Part shown: positions 10,228 to 17,361 of the stretch, in pieces
Numbering within the stretch: the first letter of the stretch is position 1
How the letters are laid out: every line of letters begins with the position of its first letter
Assembly (NCBI GenBank): GCA_018817425.1
Contig: JAHITX010000067.1
Coordinates: forward strand, 1 to 60,880
Length of the DNA stretch: 60,880 bases
Source: Pseudomonadota bacterium
Lineage (GTDB): Bacteria; Desulfobacterota; Desulfobacteria; Desulfobacterales; RPRI01
Direction of reading: 5' to 3'
Program-made: the position numbers and the translations under genes
Notes under the pieces: generated by a model
What the model saw: the letters and a program-made list of their open reading frames with translations, nothing else
Told to the model about the DNA's origin: nothing
Database searches by the model: none

Positions 10228-11084
10228 AGATAGATAAGATTCTCTTTTTGCGTATTCGCGTTATATTTGTGCCTATGAAGATATTAAAAATGCATGATAT
10301 AGATAAAGCAAATTATGCTAGAGTAAAAAAGTGTATGGGTTTGCCTCCAAATAATATTTGTATTATTTAAAGCAGTTAAAAAACAATGTATGTCTTTACC
10401 TAATCATTACGTATGAAATACCCTTCAACTGGTTCATTTAATCTGCAACCCGAAATATTTAAATAATGTTTAATATCAGAACATTATGCTAAATGGTTAC
10501 AGTTGGTACATGTTTTGCTACATAAAATAATTTAAATTAAAAGCTCAACAGTATTGAATAATACCAGGCATGAGACGAAAATAAACTTTGGGATAATTTC
10601 CCCACAGAACAATTTTTTCGCAGCCTGGAGCCTTAAAGGTTATCGCATTATCGATTTATAGCAAAACACTCAGCAAATCATGAGGTGTTAAATTATATCT
10701 CATATTGTAATTCCATTCGGCTTCATTCAATCCTGGGTTACAAAATCCCATTTACTTATGGAAAAGTACAGTGCAAAAAGCAAATTAAAATTGGGGATCT
10801 GTTTTTTTACTTGACCTTTATAAAAAATTTATATAAATTGCTAAAAAATCTTTTCCTATGAATTTAAAGTCACAATTAATTATTCAGAGAACGCTATATA
10901 ATACGTTTAAAGCGTATTAAGAATAAAGACAAAGACGAGTAGTTAAATAATATAGCCTAAAGCATCCTTTGTAAATTATACCCCGGTGAATGTGGGGTTG
11001 TAATTACAGTCAAGTATAAATAACGTATTAATCCTGATAAAGCGTAAGTGCTTAAACCAGATAGTCCTGAGGAGGAAGTAAACA
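10228..11084. other. Long intergenic region upstream of the first CTERM gene
   Basis: About 860 A/T-rich bases have no supported gene. A 31-codon frame at 10274-10369 has no ribosome-binding site. The last 30 bases carry the GAGGAGG site of the CTERM gene. I looked for a sigma-54 type (TGGCAC...TTGC) promoter, as is known upstream of many PEP-CTERM genes, and did not find one. The region presumably holds the promoter and a long 5' leader. Confidence 0.4.
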
Positions 11085-11627
11085 ATGAAAAAAGTCTTAT
11101 TTGCTAGCATTGTGGCATTTATTGTTTTTGGCCTTACATCACTGGCTGCGGCAGTTCCGTCCAATGCAATCGATGATTATGCAGTTCAGTTTTATGCAAT
11201 CGATGATGGTCGTGATGAAGGAAACGCAGATATTGCAATCCTTGATTTCAGCGATCCTCTTTTGGGTGATTTATTTTACAAAGTAGGAAGTGGGGTTTGG
11301 TCTATGTTTGCAGCCTCTACAGACTTGATAATTGAAGTGCCAACTACTGAAGCTTCAGATTGGAAAAATCTTGTTGCGTTGGCATTCAGGAAAGTTGATG
11401 GCAGCTATCTTTCACCTTTCAGTATTGCGTTCTTAGGTGAGAGCCTGACAAACCACCACTACGATTCACTTCTTATTTCCTGGACAGCGCTTTCAAAAAC
11501 TTATATTTATAACGCCAATGGAGATGACAACCTTATGCCGGTTCATACACCTCTGCCTGGCGCTTTTTGGCTTTTTGGCTCTGGCATCCTTTGTCTGGCC
11601 GGTTATCGTACCAGGAAACAAAGCTGA
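11085..11627 (+). CDS. Short PEP/VPLPA-CTERM exosortase substrate protein
   Basis: This 180-residue secreted protein has a signal peptide at residues 1-24 (MKKVLFASIVAFIVFGL...) and a C-terminal sorting tail. The tail starts TPLPGAFWLFGSG and is followed by a hydrophobic helix and a basic end (RTRKQS). That tripartite tail is the PEP/VPLPA-CTERM signal cut by exosortases. The middle is unrecognised. The start is supported by a GAGGAGG site. The exosortase that could process it lies at 38069. Its likely role is a surface or matrix-associated protein co-exported with the polysaccharide; this is an inference from the tail. Confidence 0.8.
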   Translation: MKKVLFASIVAFIVFGLTSLAAAVPSNAIDDYAVQFYAIDDGRDEGNADIAILDFSDPLLGDLFYKVGSGVWSMFAASTDLIIEVPTTEASDWKNLVALAFRKVDGSYLSPFSIAFLGESLTNHHYDSLLISWTALSKTYIYNANGDDNLMPVHTPLPGAFWLFGSGILCLAGYRTRKQS

Positions 11628-11818
11628 CTTGCAGCATTTGGGTACAGTTTTAAGATATGAATAACAAACGATGCATCGCCTGTTATTGCTCCGATAGTAT
11701 TTCGCATCTGCCAATACTCACTTCAATAGAATAGTATTAGGATGCATAAATCTTTGAGATCGGCAGCAAAAGAAAACGAATAAACAAAGTGTTCAGGCAC
11801 TTTTTCCTGCAATCAATA

Positions 11819-11962
11819 GAGCTAATTTCAAAACATTTCAGTTTGGTATAGATCAAGGTTGGAGAAAATATCAACCACAGTAATACATTAAGTATTACGA
11901 GGATTAAAATTTAAGCCCAACGCAGAGATCAGCCCAAATGGGTTTTTTTGCAACTGGAGCTA
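11819..11962 (+). mobile_element. MITE family 1, copy 3 (degenerate)
   Basis: This 144-bp segment aligns along its length with the element at 12224-12365, including the inner 'tatcaaccacagtaataca' core, but both terminal repeats have drifted. It lies about 260 bp from the better copy and in the same orientation, so it may be an older insertion or a decayed tandem copy. Confidence 0.7.
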
Positions 11963-12223
11963 TTAATAATATTAATTGGTAATATAAATGTTATTAATAT
12001 TTAAAACCTCACATTTTTCTAAATAAAAAAAATAAATCATTATTAGTTAATCTGTATGCTATCTGTAGGTTGTCCTGTGTTAAATAAGTAATTTGATGGA
12101 GGCAAGTTCATTGGAGCAGTAATTCCACATACCAAAAGAGAATAAGCACGTGTCTATAATCTTTAAATCAATCCAGGAAATTAAGTAAGGTGAGATGTGT
12201 CCCAAAATATATTTACAAGAATT

Positions 12224-12365
12224 GAGCCACTTTCAAAACGTTTCAGTTTGGTCAAGCTCAAGGCGGGTGAAAATATCAACCACAGTAATACATTTAGTAT
12301 TTCGAGGATTGAAATTTGAGCCCAACACAGAGATCGGCCAAAATGGGGCGTTTTGAAACTGGCTC
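12224..12365 (+). mobile_element. MITE family 1, copy 2
   Basis: This 142-bp element runs from GAGCCACTTTCAAAACG to CGTTTTGAAACTGGCTC, a near-perfect inverted pair. It is the reverse complement of the element at 4684-4826, with only a few differences. AATT flanks both sides and may be a target duplication. The apparent minus-strand reading frame over it is an artefact of the element. Confidence 0.82.
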
Positions 12366-12521
12366 GAATTGATGATGATAAATAACTTACAAAGAGGTAC
12401 ATAACAAATAGTATAAGTAACACAGGCAAGACATATTCCTTGGTTCTGCATGTGCTTCCCTTCAAAATTAATATCTATTGCAGAGCTACTAACCAGACAA
12501 GTAAAGGAAAAGGAGAAAAGA

Positions 12522-13034
12522 ATGAAGAAAGTTATTATTTTAATGTTCTTATGTTTTTTGTTTATTGTGGGTTCGGCAAATGCTTCAATCGATTATTATT
12601 GTGAAAAACCGGCAGAGACAAATACGGCAACTCTCGGGCCTTTTACATTCGATATGACTATAGCTGGCGATCTTACGACCCCGGGTATGGTAACGATTAG
12701 CACGACTAGCTTAGGTGTTGATGATAGTTTGAATACATGGGCATGGCCTGCACCAATGACCGGGCCGGGCACGATTGCTGCCGGTGTTCTGAGTGTGGAT
12801 GCTAGCCAAGATTACGATGTTGCGGCTTTCGGTTCAGTCTATACAGCAACTTTGAGAGCATTTACTCTTGATACTGTGGCAAATACCGGTACATTTATTT
12901 TAAGCCCATTTGGTGGCCAGGAAATGTATACCTGGCACTTTGACGCAACACCTGTTCCAATCCCCGGAGCGTTGTTACTGCTTGGTTCCGGCCTGATAGG
13001 CTTAGTTGGTATAAAGAGAAAAATTAAAAAATAA
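12522..13034 (+). CDS. PEP-CTERM exosortase substrate protein
   Basis: This 170-residue protein has a signal peptide (MKKVIILMFLCFLFIVGSANA) and a C-terminal VPIPGALLLLGSG motif, transmembrane stretch and basic tail (KRKIKK). This is a clear PEP-CTERM sorting signal. The start at 12522 is chosen for its AGGAGAAA site and signal peptide; the frame opens 24 codons earlier without either. The central domain is small, acidic and Thr/Ala-rich with no recognised fold. A strong terminator follows, so it is a single-gene unit. Cleavage by the exosortase at 38069 is predicted. Confidence 0.85.
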   Translation: MKKVIILMFLCFLFIVGSANASIDYYCEKPAETNTATLGPFTFDMTIAGDLTTPGMVTISTTSLGVDDSLNTWAWPAPMTGPGTIAAGVLSVDASQDYDVAAFGSVYTATLRAFTLDTVANTGTFILSPFGGQEMYTWHFDATPVPIPGALLLLGSGLIGLVGIKRKIKK

Positions 13035-13055
13035 GAATTGTCTGAAGGGAAGCAC

Positions 13056-13090
13056 GGGCAGGATCAATGGTGGTCCTGCCCTTTTTTTAA
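13056..13090 (+). terminator. Rho-independent terminator of the second CTERM gene
   Basis: GGGCAGGA at 13056-13063 pairs with TCCTGCCC at 13074-13081, with a 10-base loop, followed directly by seven T. It is a textbook intrinsic terminator 22 bases after the stop codon. Confidence 0.9.
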
Positions 13091-13501
13091 CTTATACGAT
13101 AGTAGTATTGCAGTATATATTTAATCCGGCTGAGATATTAAAAATAACCTTACGATAATAGAAACCAAACTTATTGTATTACTTCTTTTATGGATTTAAA
13201 AATTAAAGCAAATATTACAGGAAAACAATTTTCGGGTAGTTATTCAAAACTCTCCTATAATTTTCTCCTATTATTCTCAAAACCCCACAGTTTTCGTACT
13301 ATATAAAAATATATTTTAAGTTGTTGCTTCTTCTGTTGATAAAAAGACAGTAAATTGCAAAAAAAATATAACATTTGAGAACTATTGCATTGTTTTACTA
13401 ACAAATATTTGTTATAAGACCATGCTTAGGAAATTTGAGGGTAAAAAGGTTTTGCATTAATCCGATATCATGTTTTAAGACATTAGAAGAATACCATATT
13501 T

Positions 13502-13571
13502 TGGTTAAGAAAGGCTATAATCTCAACCACAGGAAGTCTTCGATTCTTTCGACAAATGAGATTTTAGCCCA
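13502..13571 (+). mobile_element. MITE family 1, copy 4 (remnant)
   Basis: About 70 bp align with the middle of the family: 'ggttaag...tctcaaccacag...gattttagccca'. Both ends are missing. The rest of 13091-13638 is A/T-rich with no gene that I can support. Confidence 0.45.
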
Positions 13572-13638
13572 TTCGTGTTAATGGTACTAAGTGAAGCGTA
13601 AGTACTAACCGCCGCTCTTTGGCTTAAGGGGGGGTGTT

Positions 13639-13782
13639 ATGCAAAGGATTCACGCTGTAACTGAGAGGGCGGAGCTGTATGCAGGGATGGAGAAAAATGC
13701 CGAGACCTTTGAAGAATGCTCAATTTTCAGAATTCACTATTATGTACTGATGAACATCCCCCTGGCTGCATATGCGCAATAA
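13639..13782 (+). CDS. Possible small protein (47 aa)
   Basis: A 47-codon frame (MQRIHAVTERAELYAG...) starts with ATG behind a G-rich site (seven G at 13628-13634). It ends inside the first codons of the DUF218 gene (11-base overlap), an arrangement that would allow translational coupling. I recognise no family. It could equally be the leftover of a larger gene. Coding potential rests only on the ribosome-binding site and the overlap. Confidence 0.3.
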   Translation: MQRIHAVTERAELYAGMEKNAETFEECSIFRIHYYVLMNIPLAAYAQ

Positions 13783-14374
13783 GATAAAAATAGTAACAGG
13801 TTTACTGGTTGTTACAATTGCCTTGGGGGGGCTCTGGTATGCCCCAAAATATCTCGTTTATGCAGACAAGCCGGTCAAGTCTGATGCTATTGTACTGTTT
13901 ATTGGCTCAGAGTCAGATAACAAGGCACGTAAAAAGGAAGTGGATTTGATCATCAGACAAGGATTTACCACTTTACTTCTTATCCCTGCCTACAGGCAAA
14001 TTCTGGATACGTCTGCAACTTCATTCAGCACAAAGCTTGAAACCTCGAGACAACCCCCTTTTTTACCCGGCCTCAAATTCAAATCCTATTATGAAGATAC
14101 GCATATCGAAACACTGATAGCGAAAAAAATCATGGACAAATACGGGTTGGAGTCTGCTATCTTTGTCAGTTCCCCTTTTCACTTGCGCCGTATAAAATTG
14201 ATTACAGAGAAAGTCTTTGGCAAAAAATCCTCAAAAATCGTCTTTGTACCTACCCGCTTTGAGACATCGCATAATAAAATATGGCAATATTCAGCATCGG
14301 ATTGGAAGAATTTGGGAAGCGAATATATCAAAATAGCCTGGTTTTTAATGTATCATCAGATAGCTGCATACTGA
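13772..14374 (+). CDS. DUF218 (YdcF/SanA/ElyC-like) membrane-anchored protein
   Basis: This 200-residue protein has one N-terminal transmembrane segment (residues 6-25) followed by a DUF218 fold: KSDAIVLFIGSESD, a strand/helix segment with 'QGFTTLLLIPAY', and VSSPFHLRRI, which matches the family's late S-x-x-x-H-x-x-R motif. DUF218 proteins act in envelope or polysaccharide metabolism and often occur in EPS loci; the exact reaction is unknown. A run of seven G at 13825-13831 lies inside the coding region, in frame, and could be a slippage site. Confidence 0.7.
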   Translation: MRNKIKIVTGLLVVTIALGGLWYAPKYLVYADKPVKSDAIVLFIGSESDNKARKKEVDLIIRQGFTTLLLIPAYRQILDTSATSFSTKLETSRQPPFLPGLKFKSYYEDTHIETLIAKKIMDKYGLESAIFVSSPFHLRRIKLITEKVFGKKSSKIVFVPTRFETSHNKIWQYSASDWKNLGSEYIKIAWFLMYHQIAAY

Positions 14375-14527
14375 AAGAAAAAGGCGGCTATTGTGCCATT
14401 TGATAAATGGGAGCGAACAGAGAAAGCGAAAGAGATTCTTGAGCAAGTGTATTTGCGTGGTAACATACAAGCACGCAGAAACAGCAGTTCTTCAGTAAAT
14501 CCGGACTATTTACTTATAACAGAGGGA

Positions 14528-14640
14528 TTGACCCTTTGAATCCTTGAACTGTAAACCGTGAACCATAAACTGCGAACCGTAAACTGTAAACCGTTTTTCA
14601 TTGATGCACAGTAACTATAGATATAAAGGGCGCCCTCCCC
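14528..14640. repeat. TA-island boundary repeat, copy 1 (7-bp array plus conserved tail)
   Basis: Units related to CGTGAAC / CGTAAAC / TTGAACT occur about eight times from 14530 to 14596. A ~45-bp tail follows (TTTTTCATTGATGCACAGTA..., ending in AAAGGGCG and a C run). The same tail recurs near 15294, 16432, 16486, 17190 and 17286, always between toxin-antitoxin modules. The DNA between 14375 and 14527 has no recognised gene. Confidence 0.75.
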
Positions 14641-14744
14641 TGTTTTTGCCGAATGTTGACAAAAAGGGTGGTTTGAAATATTATAAATTTCATTAATGTT
14701 TTTATATAATAAGTATTTATTGAAAGAGGTTTGCAGAGGATAAT

Positions 14745-14969
14745 ATGATTTCCCATCAAGAAACATCTTTTCAAAAGGCTATTGATGCAGTGGAGTCTCT
14801 TCCATTTGATGATCGTGAGGAACTTCTTGAGATTCTTAGAATGCGTGTTGCCGAAGAGAGGCGTGATGAAATTGCAGCCAATGCAAAGGAAGCATTGCAA
14901 GCTGTGCAAGAAAAGCGGGCACAATTCGGAACAGTGGAAGATTTGAAAAAGGATCTCTTAAAAGGTTGA
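14745..14969 (+). CDS. Addiction-module antitoxin (TIGR02574-type)
   Basis: This 74-residue helical protein has the pattern of small 'addiction module component' antitoxins: an N-terminal 'AIDAVESLPFDDREELLEILR' helix pair and a C-terminal 'VEDLKKDLLKG' helix. It overlaps the downstream RelE-type toxin by TGATG, as in functional pairs. The partner carries two stop codons, so this may now be an orphan antitoxin. The promoter probably lies in the boundary repeat upstream. Confidence 0.7.
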   Translation: MISHQETSFQKAIDAVESLPFDDREELLEILRMRVAEERRDEIAANAKEALQAVQEKRAQFGTVEDLKKDLLKG

Positions 14970-15253
14970 TGTACACTCTATCATGGTCAAATGGATTTCG
15001 TAGCGGGTTTAATAAGGCTACACGAAAAGATCCGGTTTTACAGGAGAAGATTTTCTTTGCACTGGAAAAGCTTTCAAGAGAGCCATTTGATCCGTCACTT
15101 TAGGCTCAAAAACTTCATGGAAAATTGTTTGGACTTTGGGTCTGCCAGGTCGAGTACGATTGCCGTATTGTATTTACATTTGCCAAAGATCCGGATAGCG
15201 GGAAAGATTAGATTGTTCTTGTTGATATCGGAAAGCATGATGAGGTGTATTAA
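14969..15253 (+). pseudogene. RelE/ParE-type toxin with two in-frame TAG codons
   Basis: Read in one frame for 95 codons, this is a complete RelE-superfamily toxin: 'NKATRKDPVLQEKIFFALEKL', 'LHGKLFGLWVCQVEYDCRIVF' and 'IVLVDIGKHDEVY'. Codons 45 (15101-15103) and 81 (15209-15211) are TAG. No frameshift is needed, only two amber codons, at positions where I would expect variable, often charged residues. The simplest reading is loss of function. Amber suppression or pyrrolysine readthrough is a remote alternative. Confidence 0.7.
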
Positions 15254-15293
15254 AAAAATTCCGAACTCCCCGAATGGGGTTTGCTCAACACAG

Positions 15294-15345
15294 TTTTTCG
15301 TTAATGTACAGTAACTTTAAATATAAAGAATGTTCCATAGTTAAC
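15294..15345. repeat. TA-island boundary repeat, copy 2 (tail only)
   Basis: The 7-bp array is missing here but the tail is present: TTTTTCGTTAATGTACAGTA, then TTTAAATATAAAG. It separates the RelE-type module from the MntA/HepT module. Confidence 0.65.
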
Positions 15346-15376
15346 CCCCGGTTCCACCTTGAAAAAGATAAGTCCA

Positions 15377-15672
15377 ATGCAAAAAGAACTTACACATAAC
15401 GATGTAATAAACGGTTTAAAAACCGAAAAGGACTTCCTATGTAATAAATACGGTGTTATTGGAATCGGTTTATTCGGTTCATATGCCTTCGGAACTCCAA
15501 ACAAAGATAGTGATATTGATCTTTTTATAGAATTCAAAGAGCCTAGATTCGAATATCTTGCCGGGCTTAAAATTTATCTTGAAACCAAATTTAATAAAAA
15601 GGTTGAAATTGTAAGGAAAAGCAAGAATATCAAAAACCGGTTTATTCAGAGCATAGAGTTATTTATGTCTGA
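15377..15672 (+). pseudogene. MntA-like minimal nucleotidyltransferase antitoxin, probably frameshifted at its end
   Basis: The frame encodes a minimal nucleotidyltransferase: 'GIGLFGSYAFGTPNKDSDIDLFIEF' contains the GSxAxG and DxD metal-binding motif. In MntA-HepT systems this enzyme adds AMP to HepT and so neutralises it. As written, the frame lacks a stop and runs into the HepT frame. In the +1 frame the end reads EHRVIYV and stops at a TGA that overlaps the HepT ATG (ATGTCTGA, 15665-15672), the normal family ending. One missing T in the T3 run near 15642 would explain this. I take the start at the ATG at 15377. Confidence 0.6.
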
Positions 15673-16040
15673 TAATTATACAACATATAATTTTGAAAGT
15701 GTTTTTGAAGCGATATTAATGATCGAAGAAAGGTTTTCTGAAATTCACCAGGCAGAGGATTTTGTTTTGTCCTCTTATGGTGTAGTTATACTAGATGGAA
15801 ATTGCTATGAGATTGCAAGTAATTGGGGAATTAGTCAAAAAAATAGAAAAATCAGATCCGGCTATTCTTAATAACTTTCCAAATATTGAGTGGAATATGA
15901 TTATAAGGTTGAGAGATATTATATCTCATCATTATGCCGTTATTGACCATGAGATAATCTATGATATATGCAAAAATCATATACCTGTTCTTAAAGCAGC
16001 GGTTTCAGAAATTCTTCATAAAACTAAAACATCGGGGTAA
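15665..16040 (+). pseudogene. HepT-like toxin, one-base frameshift
   Basis: The N-terminal part (MSDNYTTYNFESVFEAILMI...) and the C-terminal part (MRLQVIGELVKKIEKSD... 'RLRDIISHHYAVIDHEIIYD') together make a HepT RNase/HEPN toxin. The Rx4-6H HEPN motif is R-DIISH-H in the second part. They are in different frames; removing one A from the AAA at about 15800-15802 restores 'LDGIAMRLQVIGEL'. HepT is a HEPN-domain RNase inhibited by AMPylation from MntA. Both partners of this module appear decayed. Confidence 0.65.
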
Positions 16041-16108
16041 TCATTCTAAATTACCTTCAAGCGTATCATATCAGTGAGGCGGGCCAGGAAAAAGGAGGTA
16101 TCTTTTAT

Positions 16109-16372
16109 ATGGCTCAAAAAAAGATAGCTAAGAGTGCAAAGGAGTTTGACAGCAGGTTTGAGACTGGTGAGGATATATATGATTTGATAGATATGACTAC
16201 AGCCAAAATATTGAGGCCCGGCAAAAAGGTTAGAATTACTCTTGATATGTCGGAAGATCTAGTAAAAGAAATAGATAGAATCAGAATGTCGATTGGCGTT
16301 GATCGTGCGGCATTAATAAAGATCTGGCTCCATGAAAGAGTCAAAGAGGAAAAGCATTCATCAGCACAATGA
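16109..16372 (+). CDS. CopG/BrnA-like ribbon-helix-helix antitoxin
   Basis: This 87-residue protein has a typical C-terminal ribbon-helix-helix: 'KKVRITLDMSEDLVKEIDRI' followed by 'VDRAALIKIWLHERV'. This form is common in BrnA-like antitoxins that pair with BrnT RNases. It has an excellent AAGGAGG site. No brnT-like toxin lies before or after it, so it appears to be an orphan or may act alone as a repressor. It sits between the MntA/HepT module and boundary-repeat copy 3. Confidence 0.75.
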   Translation: MAQKKIAKSAKEFDSRFETGEDIYDLIDMTTAKILRPGKKVRITLDMSEDLVKEIDRIRMSIGVDRAALIKIWLHERVKEEKHSSAQ

Positions 16373-16387
16373 TAAATATTCGTTTAA

Positions 16388-16540
16388 AACTTAAAACCGT
16401 GAACCGTAAACTGCGAACTGCGAACTGTAAACTGTTTTTCGTTAATGCCGCAGCAACTACAAATATAAAGGGCGTTCCCCCGTAGTCCTTTAATACACAG
16501 TAACTATAAATGTAAAGGGCGTCCCCCCGTAGTCCTGTGG
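16388..16540. repeat. TA-island boundary repeats, copies 3 and 4
   Basis: An array of CGTGAAC/CGTAAAC/TGCGAAC-type units (16391-16431) leads into a tail TTTTTCGTTAATGCCGCAGC... with AAAGGGCG and a C run ending near 16482. A second tail without array follows at about 16488-16530. Both tails end in the same 'CCCCCGTAGTCCT', so the tail has been tandemly duplicated. Confidence 0.75.
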
Positions 16541-16549
16541 GAGTAAAAA

Positions 16550-16816
16550 ATGCAAACAATTACATTTGATATGGCATCCAAAAACCTTAAAAATGTTATT
16601 CTTAAGGCAATAAAGGATAAAGATGAAACAATTATTGCGACAGATGAAGGTTCTGTGGTTATCTTGGATGAAATAGAGTGGTTACATATAAAAGAAACTC
16701 TTAAACTGCTTAACGACAAAGAATCTTTGACCGCCTTGATTGAATCGCATGCTATTCGGGATAAAGGTGAGCAACCAAAGGGCATCAGCCCTGAGGAAGC
16801 ATTTGACGATGTATAG
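16550..16816 (+). CDS. Phd/YefM-type antitoxin
   Basis: This 88-residue protein is related to the Phd/YefM antitoxins: an N-terminal beta/alpha DNA-binding fold and 'VVILDEIEWLHIKETLKLLND', which matches the family's helix after 'VVLISxxEWxSLxETLYLL'. The start has a GGGAG site. Its stop overlaps the YoeB start by 8 bases, which indicates co-translation. It should bind and neutralise the toxin and repress the shared promoter. Confidence 0.85.
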   Translation: MQTITFDMASKNLKNVILKAIKDKDETIIATDEGSVVILDEIEWLHIKETLKLLNDKESLTALIESHAIRDKGEQPKGISPEEAFDDV

Positions 16817-17075
16817 AATAACAATCTTGAAGAAAGCTCAAGATGATTTGGATTGGCTCAGGAAAAATGATAGAAGCAGTTATATCAAATGCTTTGATTT
16901 GGTACGAGAATTGATTAGCAATCCAAGAGGCGGTACTGGTAAGCCGGAACGACTTAAATATTTTGAAAAGGAAGTATACAGCCGTCGTCTAAACCATAAA
17001 GACCGTATGATTTATACTATTTATGAATCACTTAAAGAAATAGATATTACTTCATTCCGTGGCCATTATAATTGA
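16809..17075 (+). CDS. YoeB/Txe-type mRNA interferase toxin
   Basis: This 88-residue RelE-superfamily toxin is of the YoeB kind. 'NPRGGTGKPERLKYF' and 'EVYSRRLNHKDRMIYTIY' are the diagnostic segments; conserved catalytic Glu/Arg/His-type residues lie in the second. It cleaves mRNA at the ribosome A site in known homologues. The start at 16809 overlaps the antitoxin end. Both partners look intact, making this the one apparently complete module of the island. Confidence 0.88.
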   Translation: MYRITILKKAQDDLDWLRKNDRSSYIKCFDLVRELISNPRGGTGKPERLKYFEKEVYSRRLNHKDRMIYTIYESLKEIDITSFRGHYN

Positions 17076-17142
17076 GGAGATGATCTTATCTCTCGACCCT
17101 TAAATCCTGAATACCTTACGAACTTATGAGCTATAATTTACC

Positions 17143-17343
17143 TTACCGTAAACTGTGAACTGTGAACCGTGAACTGTGAACTGTAAACTATTTTTCATTA
17201 ATACACAGTAACTACAAATATAAAGGGCGTCCCCCCATCGCCCCCCTTACCGTAAACCGTAAACCGTGAACCGTGAACCGTAAACCGTTTTTTGTTAATG
17301 CCGCAGCAACTACAAATATAAAGGGCGTCCCCCAAGTCGTCCC
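17143..17343. repeat. TA-island boundary repeats, copies 5 and 6
   Basis: Two complete array-plus-tail units stand in tandem. Array 17146-17188 leads to a tail ending near 17240, and array 17248-17285 leads to a tail ending near 17343. Both tails share CAGCAACTAC/CAGTAACTAC, ATATAAAGGGCG and a C run. They close the island directly before the beta-helix gene. Confidence 0.78.
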
Positions 17344-17361
17344 TTGAAAGGAGGTACCCTA

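Noticed and set aside
10550-11084. Sigma-54 promoter upstream of the first CTERM gene
   Set aside because: I searched for TGGCAC-N5-TTGC-like sequence because such promoters are known for PEP-CTERM genes; only poor partial matches were found.
12181-12465. Minus-strand 94-codon frame over 12181-12465
   Set aside because: It lies across MITE copy 2 and matches the translation of copy 1, so the frame is a by-product of the repeat.
14528-17343. Integron with attC sites
   Set aside because: Tyrosine integrase is absent, and the boundary repeats lack the paired RYYYAAC/GTTRRRY ends and the imperfect palindrome of attC. The cassette-like order remains interesting.
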